Positions 1-12,303 of a DNA stretch of 64,000 bases are shown in pieces (the first letter of the stretch is position 1; each line of letters opens with the position of its first letter). The notes under the pieces were generated by a model that was given only the letters and a program-made list of their open reading frames with translations, was not told the origin of the DNA and ran no database searches. A program made the translations under genes and the position numbers. The stretch is from Cladophialophora immunda (Eukaryota > Ascomycota > Eurotiomycetes > Chaetothyriales > Herpotrichiellaceae), in contig NW_015622543.1 in the NCBI RefSeq assembly GCF_000835495.1, forward strand, positions 2,031,849-2,095,848. Direction: 5' to 3'.

Positions 1-190
1 TGATTAGAAATCTACCTTCGAGGTACTTCTATCACTATCTAGTAGTGTTTCCTTTGGCTATATAAGAGCGTTCTCTCCTCTCAGATAGTTAACTTAACCA
101 AGCTTCCTAATAGTCACGTACATTACCTAAAGGGTACGATCCTATGAGCCAATCTACTCTATGTCCTCCGAACACTTATATAGGCTCTAT
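1..190. other. AT-rich RIP-type flank of the first retrotransposon
   Basis: This AT-rich stretch with no usable reading frame lies outside the first LTR. Its last bases (tctat) nearly match the five bases just after the middle LTR (cctat), so they may be one side of a target-site duplication altered by a C-to-T change. Nothing else is recognised in it. Confidence 0.5.
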
Positions 191-611
191 TATTACGAGC
201 TACTATATGACACGTGAGGTGTCCATAGGCAAACCCACGGTAGTTTACTTAGTGATATAGTAGGGAGGGACGCTATAGCTAAGACTAGAAACTAAGTATA
301 TAGTATATAGACCTATACGTATAGTAGATGATCATAAGGAACTTAATTCTATATAACGATTATTAACTACGAGGAGAACTATATAGCTAAGTGCGGCTAT
401 ATACTACTCAGGATATATGTCTAATATATTACTCTATTAAATATATTAAATATATTAATATATTTCTAAGCTAATCTAGGTATATTACTCTATTACCCCG
501 CTTAGTTATACTAATATATTTTACTAAGACGTTAGCGTTTAATATATTCTCCTCAGTAGACCTTCCTTCCTACCTCTCTCCCTTAGCCTCCTATATAGTT
601 AGTTTATAATA
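191..611 (-). repeat. LTR of chromovirus, copy A (3' LTR)
   Basis: Aligns over its full length with 7668-8088 and 11884-12303. It begins with tattacgagc and ends with ataata-like bases, where the least mutated copies have tg...ca ends (tgttata in copy C, taaca in copy B). Differences from copy B are nearly all C/T or G/A. It lies downstream of the minus-strand polypurine tract, so it is the 3' LTR. Confidence 0.85.
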
Positions 612-625
612 CCTCCCCCTCCTTT
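612..625 (-). other. Polypurine tract of chromovirus
   Basis: The minus strand reads AAAGGAGGGGGAGG immediately before the LTR. Gypsy elements prime plus-strand DNA synthesis from such a tract next to the 3' LTR, and its place here fixes the element's orientation. The bases are seen directly; the role follows from the family. Confidence 0.75.
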
Positions 626-3600
626 AACGTATACGTTACTCTTAACGTACTTAAGGTAAGCGTATCCCTTTCCTTCTACCTTTTACTTCCTCCTTATGAC
701 TAATTATGCTAAAGGTTCTAAAACCCCCTCAATCCTAATAATACCGTAACTTAAGTAACGCTATTATAAAGCTCGGCTCCTATACTCCTAATCCCTACCT
801 AGAGTGTACTAAATCGTACTCTATCTATATTATTCGTTATAGTTATTTAAAGTGCGGTCCCTATACTAAAAAGAATATAACCTATTATAGTTACTTTTCT
901 AAGGCCGAGTTTGATTAACTTAAAGATAAGAAGTAGGAATTAATTTAGTAAGGTTAAGAGGCCTAGAATTTAATATTAACCTTAGCTAAGTAATTATTAG
1001 AAACTTAATAGTATATTACTAATATAAATAAAAGAGTAGATATCCTAACGAAGCGTTAGGAGGATATAGCGGATCGTAAGGCGGTAACCTTAGGTCTACT
1101 AGATAATAGTAATAGTGTAGATATAGCGGTAATAGATACGGATCCCTTTATTTAGGATAATCCGGCTTTTAACGTAGTTATTTTTTCTAATCTATCCCTC
1201 CCTTTTCCTAAGTTTAGGGATACGGAGTAGCCTCCTAAGTTATCTAATTAATGATTCTTTAGTACTATTATTCTTTATTCTACTTTCTAGGCTTAATTCT
1301 AGATAATCTAATATAGTATCGGTAGTATTTAATAATAAGTATCTTAGGTACGTTTTCTCCTAGTTCCTAGGTATTAGGTTCTATTATTAACTAATATACT
1401 AGATATTACGTCAGTATTAGGAATCCTCAGTAGGCTAATATTTTTTTTCTAGTTTCGTTTCTTACATTCCGCATAGTTCTACGTTAGTTATTCTTCGCTA
1501 GCGTTTAGTATTAGCCTTATTTTCTAGTTCTAGTTCTTTTAGAATAATAGGCTACGTATCTATTCTTTAATAGTATTCCTTCTTCACTCTAGATAGTAAG
1601 TTATCGCTATATTCCTAAGTATTCTCTAAATCGTTATATCCTAACTACTTAACTAGATATATATCGATATACTTAATAGCTTCTAATCTAGGGCTAAAGT
1701 TAACTAACCTCTTAATCTTATACTTTAGTTCTCCTATTTCCTTATCGATCTCTACTAGTCCTAGTTTCGCGTTTAGATCCCTATATAGTTCTAGTAGAGA
1801 TTTATAGAATACTAGATATATTTCTAGTATCTTTAGGAGATCTAGTTCGTATATAACTAGTCCTAGTTTCTTTTTAATACGATATAGTCTAATTTTAGTA
1901 TAATCTAGTTTATCGCTTAGTCGTTTTATTTTAATGTTTTTTCTTCTTATATAGACTATCCCTCCCTCTCTAAGATCTAGTCCCTTAGATCTTCTTTTAT
2001 TTTCTCTTTTTATTATTTTTTCTGATATTTTCTATAATTCCTTTTATATTATATTATATAGTTTTTTTATTTTATCGACCTTAATCCTTACTTCTTCTAA
2101 TATTAGTTTTTTAAATTTTAATGTCTTAAATATATTTAGATAGTATCTATATATTACGTAAAATAGTAACACTCCTATTACGATAGTACTATTATTAAAT
2201 GCTATTTATGCCGTTAGTAGTAGTTATACCTAATTATCTTATTAGTAGTTAACGTAGTATCGTAAATATTATTCTAGTGTTTAGTTTATCCTTTCCGTTT
2301 AACTATCTATCTATAAGTAGTATACTATTAATAACTTTATATCTATTCTTAAGAGGTCTATTAAGGATTACTAAAATTATAATGTGAATAGCTTATCTCT
2401 ATCTAAGATTATTTCATTTAGTATTCCGTATTATAATATAACTATTCTAATGAATAAGTATACTAGATCTTTTATTATTACCTTTTTAATAAATAATAGT
2501 ATATATATATACTTCGTTAGTCTTTCGATAACTACTATAATACTATTATACTCTTTACTTATAAGAGATTCCTAAGATATTAATAGTTTTATAATAAAGT
2601 TAATTATAATAGAGTCCTACGGTTTATTTAGTATTTATAGTACTATAAGTAATCTATATGATTTATATCGTTCTTTTTTTATTTTCTTATAGATATCGTA
2701 TTTTCTAATATATTCTTTAACGTCTTTTCTAAGTCCTTTCTATATAAAGTCTCTTATAATTAACTCGATCGTTTTTATAATTCTAGGATACTCTATAAGT
2801 TAGCTATTATATCTCTCTTTTATAATATCCTATTTTTACTTTTTAATTAGCTTAATATCTATAATTACTAAATTATAGTCGTATTCTCTATATTATAGTG
2901 TCTATCTATTAGCCTTAAGTAGCGTATTAGGTTTAGGTCCTACTACCCCTATATAATCTAGTCTTTTACTTAATATATCTACCTAATTATTTTTAGTTCC
3001 TTTAATATAGTAGATTCTAAAGTCGTATCTTACTAAAGTTTCTACCTATCTCACTTATCGTCTATTTAGGTCCTTTATCGTTATTTAGTAGATAAGGTTT
3101 TTATAGTTAGTGAATATCTATACTAAATACTTTACTCCTTCTAGGTATACTCTCTATTATTATAGTACTTCTATAATAGTGAGTAATTCTTTATTATAGA
3201 TATCGTAGTTTAATTCTAGTTAAGTTATTTATCTTAAGTAATATACTATAGGTTATAATTAGCTATTCTTATCTTTCTATATAAGATATACCTCTATTAC
3301 CTTATCTAATATATTAGTTTCGAGTATTAACTCTTTTTCTAGGTCGAATAATATAAGGATAGGTATAGAGATTATCTATCTCTTTAGTCTCTTAAAAGCG
3401 TATTTATATTTATTATCCTAGTTAAAGATATAGTCTTTCTTTATTAAATTCGTTAGAGATACTACGATTCTTAAAAATCCTTAGATAAACCTCCTATAGT
3501 AGTTAATAAGACCTAAGAACTATTATACTTCTTTTATACTTATTAATATAAGCTAGTTATTAATAGTCTAAACTTTATTAGGGTTTAGCGCTAGTCCTTA

Positions 3601-6600
3601 TAATAATACGATATAGTCTAGGAATACTATCGTATATATATAAAATTTATATTTACTTAATTTAATCAGTAAGTCCTTTTCTTTTAGTACTTATAGGACT
3701 TTTCGTACGTATTAGATATATTTATCGTATATTTTGGAAAATATAAGGATATCGTCTAAGTAGGCGACGATAAACTTATCTAAGTATTCTCTTAGGGTAT
3801 CGTTAATAAGTTCTTAGAAGGTAGTTAGTACGTTAGTCAGTCTGAAGGGCATTACCTAGTACTTATATAGACCCTATCTAGTCCTAAATACCGTCTTCTA
3901 CTCTTCTCCTTCCTTTATCCTTACCCTATAGTAGGCGTCTTTAACGTTAATTACTAAGAATTATTTAGCTTCTAAGAGTCGGTCCTATAATTTATCGATT
4001 CTTAGTATTAGATATCGATTTTTCTTTATTATCGCGTTAAGGCGTCTATAGTTAATATATAGTCTTAATCCCCCGTCCTTTTTTAGTATAAAGAGTACTA
4101 TATAAGCTACTTTCGACTTTAAAGGTCTAATAAACTCTTTTATAAGGTATTTATTAATATACTCTTTAAGGAAGTCTTCTTCTTTTTTAGATATTAGGAT
4201 TAGTCGTACGTAGTATTCTAGATTATTCTCTTCTTCTAAGGGTATCTTATAATCCTATAGTTTATATTCTAGTAAGGCCGTATTACCTTCTCTTTCTTTA
4301 GTAAGGTCTTTAAAGTCTTTATATTCTAGTAGTATCTCCCTAATACTAGAGCTAGCTAGTATACGTTCTATTAGTCGCACTAAAATCGTTCTTTTTAGAG
4401 CCTTTAAGGATAATTAGTCCTCCCTTTATATAGTACTATATTTCGTAAATATTACTATTCTCGTTTACTAGTTAATAGTTAGGTTATATTTTTAAAGCTA
4501 GTCTATTCCTAAAACTACGTTATATCCTAGGATATCTATTATATCTAGGTTTATTATTTCCTTATATTTCGTAATTATTAACGGAACGTTTTTCATTTCT
4601 ATTATTACCTATCTTAATAGTTATCTATCTATTATCTTTAAGGGGTATAGAAGTCTTTTCTTTACTTTATATTTATATAGTTTTCTAACTATAGTTATAC
4701 TCGTATAGTTCCGGTTAGCTCCTAAGTTAATTATGATAGTAATCTAGATATTCGCTAATTCTACCGTAAGAGTTACGTAGCGATTGTCTAATATAGTCAT
4801 TTCTCTTAACTTCTAAGGCTTTCTAACTCTTAGGTTATTATTATAACTCCTCTACCTTATTAAGTTATCACTTATAAGTTTTTTAGTTAGTATATATATT
4901 ACTCTCTATCCTATTAGTACTTAGTATTAAAATACTCTTCTAATATATTAAATATCTTAGGGTATATTAGGATATTTTTAACGTCTAAGTTAATATTATA
5001 AATATATTAGTACTTTATCTTTATATCGCATTTCTCTTTATTTAGGTAGTAGAAGTTATCCGCTATGAAATTTCCGTCTACTCTATTATTAACTATTTCT
5101 TTAATAATAAATAGCCTATACGGATCTCCTCCGCCATTATTACTATCGGTAAACATTATATTTAGTATACCTTCTTAGTAATGTAAGTATAACTCTCTCC
5201 TCTATTAGTATTCTTATTTATTATATATTCGGCCTACCTCTATAAGGTTAGTATAGACTCCTCTAAGTATTAGTATATAGAGCTATCTCGGGTCGACATT
5301 CTAATAATATAAATGATCTCCGTATTACTATTAGTAGTCTTTATCTTCGTACGAAAGTCTTTTATAGTAATAGTCTAGATCTTTACGCTCGTTAATCACC
5401 TTTCTATTCCTTAATAGTCCTAATATTGATAGAATTAGTTTAAGAATAACTCCTTTTTCTCACTATACTCCTTTAAGTTCGTTTCTTCTAGTAATAATTC
5501 TCTTTATAGTCTCCTCTAGGAGTCTTATTTTAACTATCACTAGTTCTATTAGTTAATAGATATATATATCTTCTTTATATTCACACTCTTAGTTCTAGTA
5601 CTATTTTATATTGATTTTCTTAAGTAGTAATTATAGTAATCTAAAAGGATTATAAACTACGTATTAATATAGTATATTAAGATAATACTTAGTCTTATAG
5701 TTATCTATCTTCTAGAAGTTAGTAACGATCTTAATATTATACTTATCACTTTCTAATACTACGTACTATTAGTATATAGTATCCTCCCCTAGTATAAGGT
5801 TCTTATTTAGTTCTTAGATAATAACGTTATTATTTACGTAACCATTATAAAGTATATATATTAGTCGGTAATCTATAAGTAGGTTAATATCGTCGTATAA
5901 TTCTCCTATATTAGTCTACGCTTCTCTAATATACGCGACTACCTAGTAGTCCTAGCATCTTTCGTAGGTATAGACTAGTTATACTATTCTAGTACCTTCT
6001 GATACTATTATTATATTAAGGCTTTATTCTTATGGTAGTATAATTAGTATTATAAACGCTTTATCACCTTTTCTTATATGCGAATATATCCCTAGAATAG
6101 TATATCCCGCCTCTATAGCCTAGTAGATTTCTATCGTAATTAAAACTAGTTTATTAGCTAACTACCTTAGATCGAATATAGGGTGGAGATACTCCACTTT
6201 TAGTCCGTAATTATCTTTATATTAGTATTTTAATAATCTTTAGTAAAGTATAATTATTATTATTTCCTTATTATTATATTTAATCACGATAAATATAGTA
6301 GATTCTTCTAGTTCTAATATATATATTATCTAGAATCCTTATTCGTTATTAGTATCCTTATAGTTAGCCCTAAATACTTCCTAACGCTTTAGCTTATTAG
6401 CTTATCTTACTACTCTTCTTTATTGTTTTAGAAACTATCTACTCCTAATCTTTTCTAAGTAGTAAGTTATATATCTATTATTATAGTACGCTATCTATAA
6501 TAAGAGCTAATACTATAATTCTTCTTATTATTCCTATTCTTCTAAGGTAGCTTCCTCCTTAGGTTTTATATCTTATTTAGATCTACCTATCTCCCTTTGA

Positions 6601-7667
6601 GATTCCGTACCTAGATAGTCCTCCTATACTATATTACTCTGACTATCGGCTACTATCTAAGCTTCCTATAAAGTATTAGCCTTTATTTCTTCATAACTAG
6701 CTATATTATCGTCTATTATATATAGTATTAGACCGTTCTTATAATCTTTTATATAGTATCTGGATTTTCCGTATCTATAGTATAGATTGTTTTTCTTACG
6801 TTTCTCTCGCTCTAACTATAGTAATCTACGAGACCTATTATTCCTAACCTTAGATTATCCTCCTCGTACTTTCTAGTGAGTAGAACTACCGCGTTAGATT
6901 ATATCTAAGTCTATCGGTTCTCCGTAGTATTATTTATTCTTATAGGTCGTACCCCCTATAAAAGTCCCTTTTCTTTCTATCTAGCGTTTATATAACTAGT
7001 TATCAGTCTCGATAGAGAGTTTAATAAGTAATTTATACTCGTTAGGACGATCTATCCCTATCCTATCTTTAATCGAATCCTTTAGTCCCTAATAATAGAC
7101 TAAGGTAAAAGCTTTATCTTCCTAATCTAGTTTCGAAGTATAGCGTTAGAATATAGTATAATACTACGTAGCGGATCCTATCTACTTAAGTTAATGGATC
7201 CTCTAGGCTACTAACTATTCCTCTCTTAGTATCCTAAAGATCTACTTAATTCTTTCTTCAAAAACTAAGAAGTTTCCAAAGATTTCATTTATCTCTAGGC
7301 TTCGCTACGCTAGTATAGAGCCGAGGTAATCCCCTATAATAGGTTTAAACTACTTAAACGCTAACCCGCGTAGCTAAAGTCCTATAAATAAAACTTTTTC
7401 TACGTAGGTAGAGTATTTAGTATATTATAAGGTAAATACCGCCTTTAACTATATAAGATATATACTAAGTTTACTTCTATCTCTATAGTACTATTTAACC
7501 TTAAGGTCGTCCTTTATCTTTCCGGCCTCCATATTATTAATAGTTAAAGTAGTAACGCTTATAGTAGAGGTATTAGGTTACTAAGTGAGCCTAAGCTTAG
7601 GTGACTTAGGGTTAGAGCTACTAGATATTATTATTGATTCCGCTACTATCTAAGATAGTAGTTAATA
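612..7667 (-). pseudogene. Degenerate gag-pol of chromovirus
   Basis: Landmarks on the minus strand are as follows. A CCHC zinc knuckle lies near 6725-6790, with its cysteines changed to tyrosine. An aspartic protease remnant reading TIIINLGAN lies at about 4715-4740. Reverse transcriptase includes KDGGLRLYINYRR near 4045-4085, an NAIIKKNRY block near 4010-4040 and an intact YLDD box at 3751-3762. The end of RNase H (VDILSKRLDY) lies near 2950-3000. Integrase zinc-binding and core remnants lie at about 2580-2790. A chromodomain reading YLVK-LGYNDLENT lies at about 1570-1690. Stops are frequent and several replace tryptophan. In this family gag-pol encodes capsid, protease, RT/RNase H and an integrase whose chromodomain targets heterochromatin. 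It is not functional. Confidence 0.85.
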
Positions 7668-8088
7668 TATTACGAGCTACTATATAATACGTAAGGTATC
7701 CATAGGTAAACCTACGGTAGTTTACTTAGTGATATAGTAGGGAGGGACGCTATAGCTAAGACTGGAAACTAAGTATATAGTATATAGACCTATATATATA
7801 GTAGATGATTATAAGGAACTTAATTCTATATAACGGTTATTAACTACGAGGAGAACTATATAGCTAAGTGTGACTATATACTACTTAGGATACATATCTA
7901 ATATATTACTCTATTAAATATATTAAATATATCAATATGTTTCTAAGCTAATCTAGGTATATTACTCTATTACCCCGCTTAGTTATACTAATATGTTTTA
8001 CTAAGACGTTAGCGTTTAACATGTTCTCCTTAGTAGACCTTCCTTCCTACCTCTCTCCCTTAGCCTCCTATATGGTCGGTTCGTAACA
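7668..8088 (-). repeat. LTR of chromovirus, copy B (5' LTR)
   Basis: Full-length match to copies A and C. It ends in taaca, the expected CA end. It is the 5' LTR of the complete element and sits exactly at the junction with the truncated second copy. On its internal side the minus strand has a short inverted repeat (ACTACTATC/GATAGTAG) where a primer-binding site would lie; no tRNA match is claimed. Confidence 0.85.
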
Positions 8089-11000
8089 CCTATCTAGTTC
8101 TGAACACTATCTTCCACTCCTCTCCTTCCTTTATTCTTACCCTATAGTAGGCGTCTCTAACGTTAATTACCGTAAACTATTTAGCTCCTAAGAGTCGGTC
8201 TTATAGTTTATTAATTCTTAGTATTAGATATCGATTTTTCTTTATTATCGCGTTAAGATATCTATAGTTAATATATAGTCTTAATCCCCTATCCTTTTTT
8301 AGTATAAAGAGTACTATATAAGCTACTTTTGACTTTAAAGGTCTAATAAACTCTTTTACTAGGTATTTATTAATGTATTCTTTAAGAAAGTCCTCTTCCT
8401 TTTTAGATATTAAGATTAGTCGTACGTAGTATTCTAGATTATTTTCTTCTTCTAAGAGTATCTTATAATCCTATAGTTTATATTCTAGTAAGGCTACGTT
8501 ACCTTCTCTTTCTTTAGCGAGGTCTTTAAAGTCTTTATATTCCGGTAGTATTTCCCTAATACTAGAGTTAACTAATATACGTTCTATTAGTCGCACTAAA
8601 ATCGTTCTTTTTAGAGCCTTTAAGGATAATCGGTCCTCCCTTTATATAGTACTATATTTCGTAAATATTACTATCTTTATTTACTAGTTAATAGTTAGGT
8701 TATATTTTTAAAGCTAGTCTATTCCTAAAACTACGTTATATCCTAGAATATCCGTTATATCTAGGTTTATTATTTCCTCATATTTCGTAATTATTAACGG
8801 AACATTTTTCATTTCTATCGTTACCTATCTTAATAGTTATCCATCTACTATCTTTAAGGGGTATAGAAGTCTTTTCTTTACTTTATATTCATATAGTTTT
8901 CTAGCTATAGTCGTACTTATATAGCTTTAGTTAGCTCCTAAGTTAATTATAATAGTAATCTAAATATTCGCTAATTCTACTATAAGAGCTACGTAGCGAT
9001 TATCTAATATAGTTATCTCTCTTAACTTCTAAGGCTTTCTAACCCTTAGGTTATTATTATAACTCCTCTACCTTATTAAGTCGTCACTTATAAGTTTTTT
9101 AGTTAGTATATATATTACTCTCTATCCTATTAGTATTTAGTATTAAAATACTCTTCTAATATTTCTAATATCTTAGGGTATACTAGGATATTTTCAATAT
9201 CTAAGTTAATATTATAGACGTATTAATACTTTATCTTCGTATCGTATTTTTCCTTATTTAGGTAGTAGAAATTATCCGCTATAAAATCTCTATCTACTTA
9301 GTTATCGACTATTTCTTCAATAATAAATAGTCTATACGGATCTCCTCTACCGTCACTACTATTAGTAAACATTATGTTTAATATACCTTCTTAGTAATAT
9401 AGGTATAATTCTCTTCTCTATTAGTATTCTTATTTATTATATATTTAGCCTACCTCTATAAGGTTAGCGTAGACTCCTCTAAGTATTAGTATATAGAGTT
9501 ATCTTAGATTAACGTTCTAGTAATATAAATAATCTCTATATTACTATTAGTAGTCTTTATCTTCATATAAAAGTCTTTTATAGTAATAGTCTAGATCTTC
9601 TTATTCGTTAATTACCTTTCTATTCCTTAAGGGTCCTAATATCGATAGAATTAGCTTAAGAATAACTCCTTTTTCTCACTATACTTCTTTAAGTTTATTT
9701 CTCTTAGTAATAATTTTCTTTATAGTCTCCTCTAGAAGTCTTATTTTAACTATCGCTAGTTTCATTAGTTAATAGATATATATATCTTCTTTATATTCGT
9801 ACTCTCGATCCTAGTACTATTTTATATTGATTTTCTTAAGTAGTGATTATAGTAACCTAAAAGAGTTATAAACTACGTATTAGTGCGGTATACTAAGGTA
9901 ATACTTAGCCTCGTAGTCGTCTATCTTCCTAAAGTTAGTAGCGATCTCGATATTATACTTATCACTTTCTAGTACTATATACTATCGGTATATAGTATCC
10001 TCCCCTAGTATAAGGTTCTTATTTAGTTCTTAGATAATAATATTATCGTTTATATAACCGTTATAAAGTATATATATTAGTTAATATCCTATAAGTAGAT
10101 CGATATTATTATATAATTCTCTAATATTAGTCTACGCTTCTCTAATATATACGACTACCTAGTAGTCCTAGTATCTTTCGTAGGTATAAACTAGTTATAC
10201 TATTCTAGTGCCTTCTAGTACTATTATTATATTAAGACTCTATTCTTACGGCGGTACGATTAGTATTATAAACGCTTTATTACCTTTTCTTATATGCGAA
10301 TACATTCCTAGAACTATATATCCTATCTCTATAGCCTAGTAGATTTCTATTATAACTAAAACTAATTTATTAGCTAGTTATCCTAAGTCGAATATAGAGT
10401 AGAGATATTTCACTTCTAGTCCATAATTATCTTAGTACTAACATTTTAGTAATCTCTAGTAGAGTATGATTATTATTATTTCCTTATCGTTATATTTAAT
10501 TACGATAAATATAGTAGATTCTTCTAGTTCTAATATATACATTATCTAGAATCCTTATTCGTTATTAGTATCCTTATAGTTAGCCCTAAATACTTCCTAA
10601 TACTTTAGCTTATTAGCTCGTCTTATTACTCTTCCTTATTATTTTAGAAACTATTTACTCCTAATCTTTTCCGAGTAATAGATTATATATCTATCGTTAT
10701 AATACGCTATCTATAATAAGAGCTAATACTATAATTCTTCTTATTGTTCCCGTTCTTCTAAGGTAGCTTCCTCCTTAAGCTTTATATCTTATTTAGATCC
10801 ACCTATCTCCTTTTGAGATTCCGTACCTAGATAGTCCTCCTATACTATATTACTCTAACTATTAGTTACTATCTAAGCTCTCTATAAAGTATCGGCCTTT
10901 ATTCCTTTATAACCGGCTATACCGTCGTCCATCATATATAGCGTTAGACCGTTCTTATAATCTTTCGTACAATGTCTAGATTTTCCATATCTATAGTATA

Positions 11001-12303
11001 GATTATTTTTCTTATGTTTCTCTCGCTCTAACTATAGTAATCTATAAGACTTATCATTCCTAACCTTAGGTTATCCTCCTTACGCTTTTTAGTGAGTAGA
11101 ACTACCGCGTTAGATTATGTCTAAGTCTATTAGTTCTTCGTAGTATTATTTATTCTTATAAGTCGTACCCCCTATAAAAGTCCCTTTTCTTTCTATTTAG
11201 CGTTTATATAACTAGTTATTAGTCTCGATAGAGAGTTTAACGAGCGATTTATACTTATTAGGATAATCTATCTCTATTCTATCTTTAACTAAATCCTTTA
11301 GCCCCTAATAATAGATTAAGGCGAAAGCTTTATCTTCCTAATCTAATTTCGAAGTATAATATTAGAATATAGTATAATACTACGTAGTAGATCCTATCTA
11401 TTTAAGTTAATAGATCCTCTAGGCTACTAACTGTTCCTCTCCTAGTATCCTAAAGATCTACTTGATTCTTTCTTCAAAAACTAAGAAGTTTCTAAAGATT
11501 TCGTTTATCTCTAGGCTTCGCTACGCTAATATAGAGCTAAGGTAATCCCCTATGATAGATTTAAACTATTCAAACGCTAACCTATAGAGCTAAAGTCCTA
11601 TAAATAAAACTTTTTCTGCGTAGATAGGGTATTTAGTACGTTATAAGATAAATACCGTCTTTAACTACATAAGATATATACTAAGTTTACTTCTATCTCT
11701 ATAGTACTATTTAACCTTAAGGTTATCCTTTATCTTTCTAGTCTCTATATTATTAATAGTTAAGGTAGTAACACTTATAGTAGAGGTATTAAGTTACTAG
11801 GTAAGTCTTAGCTCGGGCGACTTAGGGTTAGAGCTACTAGATATTATCGTTAAGTCTACTACTATCTAAGCTAATAGTTAATGTGTTATAAGCTACTATA
11901 TAATACGTAAGGTATCTATAAGTAAACCTACGGTAGTTCGCTTAGTAATATAGTAGGGAGAGACGCTATAGCTAAGACTAGAAACTAAGTATATAGTATA
12001 TAGACCTATATATATAGTAGATAATCGTAAGGAACTCGATTCTCCGTAACTATTATTGACTACGAGGAGAACTATATAGCTAAGTATAGCTATATACTAC
12101 TTAGGATATATATCTAATATATTACTCTATTAAACATATTAAATATATTAATATATTTCTGAGCTGACTTAGGTATATTACTCTATTACCCCGCCTAGTT
12201 ACGTTAATATGTTTACTAAGACACTAGTATCTGATATATTCTCCTCGGTTGACCTTCCTTCCTGTCTTTCTCCCTTAGCCTCCCATATAGTCGGTTCGTA
12301 ATA
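8089..12303 (-). mobile_element. Truncated second copy of the same chromovirus
   Basis: 8089-11883 is a second copy of about 3870-7667, followed by its own LTR. It contains the protease, RT N-terminal and gag regions but starts abruptly inside RT, so RT core, RNase H, integrase and chromodomain are missing. Differences from the first copy are overwhelmingly transitions. The zinc knuckle near 10940-11010 keeps a histidine that the first copy has lost, so the two copies were mutated independently. The simplest reading is that the complete element inserted into this older copy; recombination with loss of one half is an alternative. Confidence 0.82.
11884..12303 (-). repeat. LTR of chromovirus, copy C
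   Basis: 420-bp match to copies A and B. Its first bases are tgttataagc, so it keeps the TG terminus that A and B have lost. It is the 5' LTR of the truncated copy. Confidence 0.85.

Larger units (their letters stand above)
191..8088 (-). mobile_element. Complete RIP-degraded Ty3/Gypsy chromovirus
   Basis: Two 421-bp LTRs (191-611 and 7668-8088) flank a 7-kb internal region whose coding strand is minus. Reading the minus strand from high to low coordinates gives the gypsy order: zinc knuckle, protease, reverse transcriptase, RNase H, integrase and a C-terminal chromodomain. A polypurine tract sits directly against the low-coordinate LTR, which confirms the orientation. The two LTRs differ almost only by transitions, and the coding frames are full of stops, so the element is dead and RIP-mutated. 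The five bases outside the two ends (tctat and cctat) differ by one C/T change and may be the target duplication. Family assignment rests on the motifs described for the internal region. Confidence 0.88.

Noticed and set aside
191..12303. Bacterial-style operons or phage in the first 12 kb
   Set aside because: Motif order, LTRs and the polypurine tract identify a Ty3/Gypsy retrotransposon.
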